From NCBI GenBank assembly GCA_017632495.1, contig JAGBRG010000280.1, forward strand, positions 1-13,348: a DNA stretch of 13,348 nucleotides. Direction: 5' to 3'. Positions within the stretch are counted from its first letter, which is position 1; each line of letters opens with the position of its first letter. Of the stretch, positions 7,879 to 13,348 are shown piece by piece. This stretch comes from Spirochaetales bacterium (lineage in GTDB: Bacteria; Spirochaetota; Spirochaetia; Sphaerochaetales; Sphaerochaetaceae). The notes beneath the pieces were generated by a model. The model had not been told where the DNA came from and made no database searches. It saw only the letters and a program-made list of their open reading frames with translations. Position numbers and translations under genes: made by a program.

Positions 7879-8322
7879 ATGGGTATCGGATTAATCGGTT
7901 TGGCTTTGGCAGTCTGCCTCTCGGCTATGGGATCAGGCGCAGGAATCGGTGCTGCAGCAGTTGCAGCAGTAGGCACATGGAAAAAGTGCTACGCTAACGG
8001 AAAGCCGGCTCCGTTCATGCTTATTGCTTTCACAGGAGCACCGCTGACACAGACAATCTACGGCTTCCTTCTTATGAACTTCATCAGTAGCGCACTTAGC
8101 AACGGACTTAACCAGCTTCTTGCTATGTTCATCGGAATGTTCGGCGGCCTTGCAATCGGTCTTTCAGCATTCTTCCAGGGACGCTGTGCCGCAGCAGCCT
8201 GTGACGCTCTCGGAGAGACAGGAAAGGGTACATCCAACTACCTCATCGTCATCGGTATCATCGAGACAGTCGCTCTGTTCACACTGGTCTTCAGTCTTCT
8301 TCTTCTCAACTCAGCTAGTTGA
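7879..8322 (+). CDS. atpK: V/A-type ATPase subunit K (rotor ring proteolipid), Na+-type residues
   Basis: A 147-residue, four-helix proteolipid that forms the rotating membrane ring. It is a duplicated hairpin: helices at about 3-32, 45-72, 78-110 and 119-144. The essential carboxylate is Glu129 in GIIETVALF of the fourth helix; the matching place in the second helix carries Gln58 and no acid, so there is one ion site per four helices. Thr57, Gln58, Tyr61, Gln100 and Glu129 line up with Thr64, Gln65, Tyr68, Gln110 and Glu139 of the Enterococcus hirae Na+-binding NtpK ring (numbers from memory). The 29-residue spacing from Gln100 to Glu129 is the same in both. Na+ coupling is therefore inferred. 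AGGAG at 7866-7870 lies eight bases before the ATG. The gene is last in the operon and is followed by a terminator. Confidence 0.95.
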   Translation: MGIGLIGLALAVCLSAMGSGAGIGAAAVAAVGTWKKCYANGKPAPFMLIAFTGAPLTQTIYGFLLMNFISSALSNGLNQLLAMFIGMFGGLAIGLSAFFQGRCAAAACDALGETGKGTSNYLIVIGIIETVALFTLVFSLLLLNSAS

Positions 8323-8347
8323 AAGGCAAAGAGATACAGGATTTTGC

Positions 8348-8379
8348 ACGGCAGCCGTATTGGCTGCCGTCTGTTTTTT
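8348..8379 (+). terminator. Intrinsic terminator of the V-ATPase operon
   Basis: A perfect 9-base stem, ACGGCAGCC at 8348-8356 and GGCTGCCGT at 8362-8370, encloses the five-base loop GTATT. The run of six T at 8374-8379 follows after three bases. It starts 26 bases after the atpK stop and marks the end of the operon. Confidence 0.88.
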
Positions 8380-8392
8380 AGCGCATTTTTCG

Positions 8393-8421
8393 TTGATTAG
8401 TGACAGACTTTCATTTATCAT
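8393..8421 (+). promoter_or_regulatory. Putative promoter of the nucleoside-binding protein gene
   Basis: TTGATT at 8393-8398 and TATCAT at 8416-8421 are separated by 17 bases. The first matches four of six -35 positions and the second four of six -10 positions. The site lies just after the atp terminator and would give a leader of about 40 bases. The preceding terminator means some promoter is needed here, but this exact one is a pattern match. Confidence 0.5.
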
Positions 8422-8466
8422 AGATGCTATCCAAATGTGGAAAACACACTTCATGGAGGAAAAAGT

Positions 8467-9585
8467 ATGAAGAGAGTTCTTACAGTTCTTCTCGTTCTGT
8501 TTGTTGCAGTAGCAGCATTCGCACAGGGCGGAAAGGAAGCAGCTGGAAAGGAAGCTGCAAACGCAATCGCAATGGTCACAGACTACGGCGATATCACAGA
8601 CCAGTCATTCAACCAGACCACATATGAAGCATGCCGCGACTATGCAGCAGCCAAGGGTCTGAAGTTCACCTACAAGAAGCCGACCGGTGACAGCACCGCA
8701 GAGCGTGTCAAAATGATCGTAGCAGCCATCGACGAGGGCTACAACATCATCGTCATGCCTGGTTTCGCATTCGGCGAGGCAATCCAGGAAGCAGCTCCTG
8801 CTTATCCAGATGTCAAGTTCGTCGCTCTGGACGTTTCAGAGTTTGATCTTGGCGGAAAGGCTCCTGCAAACGTCTACAGCGCTGTCTATCAGGAAGAGCT
8901 GGCAGGATACATGGCAGGTTATGCAGCAGTTAAGCTCGGTTACACCAAGCTCGGTTACCTCGGTGGAATGGCAGTTCCTGCAGTTATCCGCTATGGTTAC
9001 GGTTTCGTCCAGGGCGCTGATGCAGCAGCTAAGGAGCTTGGCGTAAAGGCTGAGGTCAAGTACACCTATGGAAACCAGTTCTTCGGCGATGCTGATATCA
9101 CAGCAGCTATGGATACATGGTACAAGGCCGGAACAGAGCTCGTCTTCGCTTGCGGTGGTGGTATCTACACATCAGCAGCTGAGGCAGCAGCCAAGGTCGG
9201 CGGAAAGGTCATCGGTGTTGACGTTGACCAGGCTCCGATCATCGACGGTGCATACGGAAAGGGAATCACAGTTACCTCTGCTATGAAGGGACTTTATCCT
9301 TCAACACAGGCAGCTCTGAAGACCATCGTCGAGGACAACGCTTGGGAGTCTCTCGCCGGTACGGTCGCCAACCTCGGACTTGTTTCCAAGGATCCGGACC
9401 TGAACTATGTCGGAATCCCGACCGGTGCAGGAACACAGTTCTCAGCCAAGTTCTCACTTGATGACTATAAGGCTCTTGTCGCTGACATGCTTTCAGGAAA
9501 GATCAAAGTCGATTCTTCAATCGAGGTTGCTCCTTCCAAGATGGCAAAGAACATCACTGTCATCGACCTGGGAACAATCAAGTAA
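8467..9585 (+). CDS. BMP/PnrA-family nucleoside-binding protein of an ABC importer
   Basis: A 372-residue periplasmic binding protein of the BMP family, whose studied members, such as Treponema pallidum PnrA, bind purine or other nucleosides. Residues 1-19 form a signal peptide (KR, then a hydrophobic core) ending AFA before Gln20. There is no lipobox cysteine, and the first Cys is residue 56, so it looks like a secreted soluble protein. Family marks are MVTDYGDITDQSFNQTTYEA from 36, FVALDVSEF at 118-126, LGYLGGMAVPAV near 162-173, and VIGVDVDQAP at 248-257 followed by SAMK at 271-274. The start is ATG 8467 with GGAGG at 8455-8459; an in-frame GTG at 8437 would only add residues before the signal peptide. 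The gene has its own promoter and terminator, apart from its transporter genes. The specific nucleoside cannot be told. Confidence 0.92.
   Translation: MKRVLTVLLVLFVAVAAFAQGGKEAAGKEAANAIAMVTDYGDITDQSFNQTTYEACRDYAAAKGLKFTYKKPTGDSTAERVKMIVAAIDEGYNIIVMPGFAFGEAIQEAAPAYPDVKFVALDVSEFDLGGKAPANVYSAVYQEELAGYMAGYAAVKLGYTKLGYLGGMAVPAVIRYGYGFVQGADAAAKELGVKAEVKYTYGNQFFGDADITAAMDTWYKAGTELVFACGGGIYTSAAEAAAKVGGKVIGVDVDQAPIIDGAYGKGITVTSAMKGLYPSTQAALKTIVEDNAWESLAGTVANLGLVSKDPDLNYVGIPTGAGTQFSAKFSLDDYKALVADMLSGKIKVDSSIEVAPSKMAKNITVIDLGTIK
8530..8559 (+). repeat. Two tandem 15-base units encoding GKEAA-GKEAA
   Basis: Positions 8530-8544 and 8545-8559 each encode Gly-Lys-Glu-Ala-Ala and differ only at two third-codon positions. 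The repeat lies just after the predicted signal peptidase site and probably makes a flexible linker before the folded domain. Confidence 0.7.
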
Positions 9586-9606
9586 GAGTCATTTTCTTGA
9601 CGTTTC

Positions 9607-9642
9607 AAGCAGGAGAGGTTTTTACCTTTCCTGCTTTTTTTT
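9607..9642 (+). terminator. Strong intrinsic terminator after the binding-protein gene
   Basis: The arms at 9607-9619 and 9624-9636 pair over 13 positions, 12 of them Watson-Crick and one G-T, around a TTTT loop. Eight T at 9635-9642 follow or complete the stem. It separates the binding-protein gene from the ATPase and permease genes of the same importer. Confidence 0.9.
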
Positions 9643-9666
9643 GTTTCATACATCCTATCTTCGTAC

Positions 9667-9672
9667 TATAAT
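9667..9672 (+). promoter_or_regulatory. Consensus -10 box before the importer ATPase gene
   Basis: TATAAT at 9667-9672 is a perfect -10 match. The -35 region is weak: GTTTCA at 9643-9648 with 18-base spacing matches three of six. A leader of about 30 bases would precede the GTG start. The position between a terminator and a gene supports a real promoter. Confidence 0.6.
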
Positions 9673-9693
9673 AATTTGAAAAGCCAAGCTAAC

Positions 9694-9699
9694 AGGAGG
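9694..9699 (+). promoter_or_regulatory. Ribosome binding site that supports the GTG start of the importer ATPase
   Basis: AGGAGG lies eight bases before GTG 9708. The first in-frame ATG at 9732 has no such site and would trim the first beta strand of the nucleotide-binding domain. Confidence 0.75.
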
Positions 9700-9707
9700 A
9701 ATCGACT

Positions 9708-11246
9708 GTGGACGTTCCATACGCGATTGAGATGCTCAACATCACAAAGCGCTTCCCTGGCATCATAGCAAACGACAACATCACTCTTCAGCTGAAGAGG
9801 GGTGAGATTCACGCTCTGCTCGGGGAAAACGGCGCCGGCAAATCAACTCTGATGAGTGTACTCTTCGGGTTGTACCAGCCGGAAGAAGGAGTCATTAAGA
9901 AAGACGGAAAAGAAGTCAAGATCAATGACCCGAACGATGCAAACGACCTTGGAATTGGTATGGTGCACCAGCACTTCAAACTGGTCGAATGTTTTACTGT
10001 TCTGGACAACATCATTCTGGGAGTGGAGCCGAACAAATACGGCGTTCTCCAGAAGGAAGAAGCCAGAAAGAAGGTTCTTGAACTTTCCCAGAAATACGGT
10101 CTTATGGTAGACCCTGATGCAAAGATCGAGGACATCACCGTAGGTATGCAGCAGCGTACCGAGATTCTGAAGATGCTTTACAGAGAGAACGAGATTCTCA
10201 TCTTTGATGAGCCTACCGCCGTTCTCACTCCGCAGGAAATCGATGAGCTGATGCAGATAATGAGAAACCTCAAGGCTGAGGGAAAATCAATTCTGTTCAT
10301 CTCACACAAACTTGCAGAAATCATGGCTGTTGCCGACCGCTGTACAATCCTCAGAAAAGGAAAGTACGTCGGAACCGTAGAGACCAAGAACACAACGGCT
10401 CAGGAGCTGTCTTCACTGATGGTCGGAAGAAACGTCAACTTCCACATCGAAAAGAAGCCCGAGAAGCTCGGAGATGTTGTTCTTGAAGTCAACAACATGA
10501 CGGTCGCATCCAAGACCCATAAGAACAATGCGGTCAAGAATGTTTCTCTGAAGGTAAGAGCAGGGGAGATTGTCTGTATCGCCGGTATCGACGGAAACGG
10601 ACAGAGTGAGTTCGTCCACGGCCTGACAGGTCTTGAGCCGCTTGTAAGCGGAGAAATCAAGCTCAACGGCATGGACATCACCAAGGCCCCGATCAGAAAG
10701 AGAAACACATCAGGAATGAGCCACATTCCTGAGGACAGACACAAGCACGGTCTTGTTCTTGATTACTCTCTTGAGAACAACCTCGTTCTTGAGACCTACT
10801 TCCTTCCGGAGTTCACATCAAAGGTCGGATTCCTCAGAAAAGACAATATCAGACATTATGCTGAGAAGCTTATCGAGGAATACGATGTCAGAAGCGGACA
10901 GGGTCCTGTGACCATGGCCCGTGCCATGAGCGGTGGAAACCAGCAGAAGGCCATCATCGCCCGTGAGATTGACAAAGATCCCGACCTTCTGGTCGCAGTT
11001 CAGCCCACAAGAGGTCTGGACGTAGGAGCCATCGAGTTCGTCCACAAGCAGCTCATTGATAGAAGAGATGCCGGAAAGGCCGTTCTTCTTATTTCGCTTG
11101 AGCTTGACGAGGTCATGGATGTCCCTGACAGAATCCTCGTCATGTACGAAGGAGAGATTGTCGGAGAATTTGATCCGAAGAAGACCACGCAGGAAGAGCT
11201 CGGACTCTACATGGCTGGAGCAAAGAGAATGGAGGTCAAACCATGA
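9708..11246 (+). CDS. Double-domain ATPase of a nucleoside (BMP-type) ABC importer
   Basis: A 512-residue protein with two fused nucleotide-binding domains, of the RbsA/NupO type, which powers import through the two following permeases. Domain 1 (about 6-240) has Walker A GENGAGKST at 39-47, Q-loop Gln88, a signature region TVGMQQRTEI from 144, Walker B ILIFDEPT at 163-170 with Glu168, and switch His200. Domain 2 (about 257-505) keeps the signature SGGNQQK from 408 but has GIDGNGQSE at 293-301, with Gln299 where the Walker A lysine belongs. Its Walker B reads LLVAVQPT, with Val431-Gln432 in place of Asp-Glu, and Leu464 stands at the switch-His position. So domain 2 should not hydrolyse ATP; this is usual in the BMP subgroup. 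The start is GTG 9708. Its stop overlaps the next start as ATGA. Confidence 0.94.
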   Translation: MDVPYAIEMLNITKRFPGIIANDNITLQLKRGEIHALLGENGAGKSTLMSVLFGLYQPEEGVIKKDGKEVKINDPNDANDLGIGMVHQHFKLVECFTVLDNIILGVEPNKYGVLQKEEARKKVLELSQKYGLMVDPDAKIEDITVGMQQRTEILKMLYRENEILIFDEPTAVLTPQEIDELMQIMRNLKAEGKSILFISHKLAEIMAVADRCTILRKGKYVGTVETKNTTAQELSSLMVGRNVNFHIEKKPEKLGDVVLEVNNMTVASKTHKNNAVKNVSLKVRAGEIVCIAGIDGNGQSEFVHGLTGLEPLVSGEIKLNGMDITKAPIRKRNTSGMSHIPEDRHKHGLVLDYSLENNLVLETYFLPEFTSKVGFLRKDNIRHYAEKLIEEYDVRSGQGPVTMARAMSGGNQQKAIIAREIDKDPDLLVAVQPTRGLDVGAIEFVHKQLIDRRDAGKAVLLISLELDEVMDVPDRILVMYEGEIVGEFDPKKTTQEELGLYMAGAKRMEVKP

Positions 11247-12382
11247 GCAAGGAAAAGACCAATTTCTTCAAGAAACCCGGAGTTCAGTCCCTGATTGCAT
11301 CCTTGATCTGTATCATCTTAGGACTGCTGATTGCCTTTGTCGTGCTGCTTATCATCAACCCGGCAAGCGCATTCAGTTCAATCATGAACATCATCAAGAA
11401 CTTCTTCTGGTTCAAATCCCCGGTATCAAGGCTCAAATACTTCGGTGAGACCCTTGTAAAGACAGTTCCGCTTCTTATGTGCGCACTGGCCGTTCTTTTC
11501 TCTTATAAGGTCGGTCTGTTCAACATCGGAACCCCCGGTCAGTACTGCGCCGGAATCGTCGCAGCCCTTTATGCAGGCCTTAAATGGCAGCTGGGCTGGA
11601 TTCCCTGCATGCTTCTGGCCATGATCGCCGGAGCTCTTCTTGCTTCGATCGTCGGTGTTCTGAAGGCATATCTGAATGTTAACGAGGTCATCTCGGGCAT
11701 CATGCTCAACTGGATCTGCCTGTACTTCACAAACGCCACGCTGACAGCCGTCAAGAATCCTTCATCAAAGGATACCCTGTCGCTTGCAAGCACCAACAAG
11801 AGCGCTCTGCTTCCGACACTCGGCCTGGATCAGCTGTTCAAGGACAAATATGTGACGATTGCAATACCTATTGCGATAATCATAGCCGTTCTCATCATGA
11901 TCATCCTTGATAAGACGAAGTTCGGTTACGAGCTTAAAGCTACAGGTATCAACAAGAACGCTGCCAAGTACTGCGGAATGATGGAGAAGAGAAACATCAT
12001 CGTTACTCTGGTTATTTCCGGAGCCCTTGCAGGACTCGGTGCCGCATTCTACTACCTGACAGACTTCGAGCAGTGGGCAGTAACTTCATCCACTGTTCCT
12101 GCCATGGGATTCAACGGAATAGCCGCAACGTTCCTAGGAGGACTTAACCCGATCGGAACAATCTTCTCATCGTACTTCATCACCCACATCACTGCAGGCG
12201 GTGCATTTGTCGATCTTACAAAGTACAGCTCACAGATTACTGACCTGATCAGTGCCTTGATCATCTACCTCTGCGGCTTTGTTCTGTTCATGAAGACTGT
12301 CATGAACAACATCATCCGTAGGAATGAGACCAAGAGAACTGGAAAGTATGAAAACTTCAAGCAAGACGGAGGTAAGAACTAA
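11243..12382 (+). CDS. Nucleoside ABC importer permease 1 (NupP-like)
   Basis: A 379-residue inner-membrane permease of the branched-chain amino acid/ribose permease superfamily (BPD_transp_2), in the subgroup that partners BMP-type binding proteins. A short cytoplasmic N-terminus is followed by a first membrane helix at about 16-38 and roughly eight to nine more. Visible family marks are GLFNIGTPGQ at 91-100, the motif LNVNEVISGIMLNWI at 144-158, and the cytoplasmic loop KTKFGYELKATGINKNAAKYCGM at about 224-246, which likely docks on the ATPase. The C-terminal 30 residues are charged. GGAGG at 11231-11235 lies seven bases before the ATG, whose ATGA overlaps the ATPase stop. Its last base is shared with the next start as TAATG. 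The substrate class is inferred from the binding protein. Confidence 0.92.
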   Translation: MSKEKTNFFKKPGVQSLIASLICIILGLLIAFVVLLIINPASAFSSIMNIIKNFFWFKSPVSRLKYFGETLVKTVPLLMCALAVLFSYKVGLFNIGTPGQYCAGIVAALYAGLKWQLGWIPCMLLAMIAGALLASIVGVLKAYLNVNEVISGIMLNWICLYFTNATLTAVKNPSSKDTLSLASTNKSALLPTLGLDQLFKDKYVTIAIPIAIIIAVLIMIILDKTKFGYELKATGINKNAAKYCGMMEKRNIIVTLVISGALAGLGAAFYYLTDFEQWAVTSSTVPAMGFNGIAATFLGGLNPIGTIFSSYFITHITAGGAFVDLTKYSSQITDLISALIIYLCGFVLFMKTVMNNIIRRNETKRTGKYENFKQDGGKN

Positions 12383-13323
12383 TGCTGCTACTGATTCAAT
12401 ATACACTTATTTTTGCTTCTGTCCTTATCCTGGTTGCTCTGGGAGGCTGCTATTCCGAGCACTCCGGAGTCATCAACCTCGGACTTGAGGGAATCATGGT
12501 AATGGGAGCCCTCGGCGGAGCTCTTGCCATGAGATATCTTCCGATTTCCATTCCGGGATTCTTCTACATACTATTGGTATTGCTATTTGCAATTATCGTA
12601 GGTGTTGCGTATTCATCGCTTCTCGCTGTTGCAGCCATCAACTTCAAGGCTGACCAGACAATCGTCGGAACTGCTCTGAACATGCTCGGAACAGCTGCCG
12701 CAACCGTTATTGTCAAGGCTATCAACACAGCTAGAAACCCGCACGATGTCAGCTCAATCATCCAGTACATCGAGCCCAAGAAGAAGTTCATCGTCAAGAT
12801 GGGTTCTTTTGAGTTCAACTGGTTCATGCTGATTACACTCATCGTACTGGGCTGCGCATGGTTCGTGCTTTACAAGACCAAGTTCGGTCTCAGACTCATG
12901 GCTTGCGGTGAGCATCCTCAGGCAGCCGACTCTGTCGGTATCAACGTTCTGAAGATGCGCTGGTCAGGTGTCCTGATCTCCGGTGGTCTCGGAGGACTTG
13001 GTGGCGTCTGCTATATCCTCGCTGGTGTTTCCGAGTGGAGATTCGAGTACGGTGTCGCAGGATTCGGATTCCTTGCCCTGGCCGTTATGATCTTCGGTCA
13101 GTGGAAGCCGACCAAGATTGCTCTTGCAGCTTTGATGTTCGGATTCTTCCGTGCCCTTAGTAACACATACTTCGGTTTCGGATTCCTCACAGCATTGAAC
13201 CTGCCGAGCACATTCTACAACATGATGCCATACATCATCTCGATTATCGTCCTTGCCCTGACTTCAAAGAACTCAAAGGCTCCGAAGGCAGAGGGTATTC
13301 CTTACGACAAGGGTCAGAGATAA
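12382..13323 (+). CDS. Nucleoside ABC importer permease 2 (NupQ-like)
   Basis: A 313-residue partner permease of the same superfamily as the preceding gene, forming the other half of the membrane channel. Family marks are SGVINLGLEGIMVMGA from 28, the segment NFKADQTIVGTALNMLG at 87-103, and the loop KTKFGLRLMACGEHPQAADSVGI at 165-187, which matches the ATPase-docking loop of permease 1. About eight to nine hydrophobic segments are visible and the length is normal. GGAGG at 12368-12372 lies nine bases before the ATG, which overlaps the previous stop by one base. A local cluster of ATA, CTA and TTG codons at 12568-12585 stands out from the CTT/CTC/CTG-rich surroundings. The remaining 25 bases of the window hold no recognisable terminator, so the operon may continue to the right. 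Confidence 0.92.
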   Translation: MLLLIQYTLIFASVLILVALGGCYSEHSGVINLGLEGIMVMGALGGALAMRYLPISIPGFFYILLVLLFAIIVGVAYSSLLAVAAINFKADQTIVGTALNMLGTAAATVIVKAINTARNPHDVSSIIQYIEPKKKFIVKMGSFEFNWFMLITLIVLGCAWFVLYKTKFGLRLMACGEHPQAADSVGINVLKMRWSGVLISGGLGGLGGVCYILAGVSEWRFEYGVAGFGFLALAVMIFGQWKPTKIALAALMFGFFRALSNTYFGFGFLTALNLPSTFYNMMPYIISIIVLALTSKNSKAPKAEGIPYDKGQR

Positions 13324-13348
13324 TCTTATTGATCATCATAGGTCATCA

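Noticed and set aside
8437..8466. Upstream in-frame GTG start for the binding protein
   Set aside because: It would put ten residues in front of a complete signal peptide and lacks a ribosome binding site, while ATG 8467 has GGAGG at 8455-8459.
8323..8466. Possible riboswitch or small RNA between atpK and the binding-protein gene
   Set aside because: The 144 bases are explained by a terminator hairpin and a promoter. The remaining leader of about 40 bases is too short for a purine riboswitch and shows no such motif.
13324..13348. Short TGATCATCAT-like repeat at the right edge
   Set aside because: Too short and simple to distinguish from chance, and the window ends before any terminator or gene start could be seen.

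Overview
The window most likely comes from a spirochaete, perhaps of the Sphaerochaeta/Treponema group. The main evidence is a seven-gene V/A-type ATPase operon in the order E, DUF2764-like, A, B, D, I, K. From memory this is the layout of Borrelia, Treponema and Chlamydia, and Bacteroidetes have related versions. The second clue is a PnrA/BMP-type nucleoside ABC importer whose binding protein has a cleavable signal peptide, which fits a cell with a periplasm. GC content looks moderate. No rRNA, tRNA, mobile element, CRISPR array or phage gene is visible, and no gap between genes exceeds 300 bases.

Positions 1-1119 (minus strand) hold the first 19 codons of a gene that runs off the left edge, whose N-terminus resembles uridine/nucleoside phosphorylases. 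Upstream of it, 31 bases away, lies a complete PLP-dependent threonine aldolase. The 177-base gap at 1120-1296 separates this unit from the divergent ATPase operon. It carries a plausible plus-strand promoter and an imperfect inverted repeat around the putative -10.

Positions 1297-8322 (plus strand) are the ATPase operon. Gaps range from an 8-base overlap to 25 bases, and a strong intrinsic terminator follows atpK. The catalytic head (A, B), rotor shaft (D), one peripheral-stalk subunit (E), the membrane stator (I) and the rotor ring (K) are present. Recognisable genes for subunits C, F and the stalk partner G/H are not. The DUF2764-like gene sits where a C subunit might be expected. AtpK carries the residue set of the Na+-binding rotor ring of Enterococcus hirae, so the enzyme is probably Na+-coupled.

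Positions 8467-13323 (plus strand) encode a nucleoside-type ABC importer. The binding protein has its own putative promoter and a strong terminator. The double-domain ATPase and two permeases follow as a second, tightly overlapping unit with a consensus -10 box. The importer would bring nucleosides into the cell, and the phosphorylase-like gene at the left edge would suit the next step of salvage.

I found no wholly new system. The points most worth a second look are the minimal subunit set with the DUF2764-like protein, the Na+ signature in AtpK, the inactive second ATPase domain of the importer, and the separate transcription of its binding protein.
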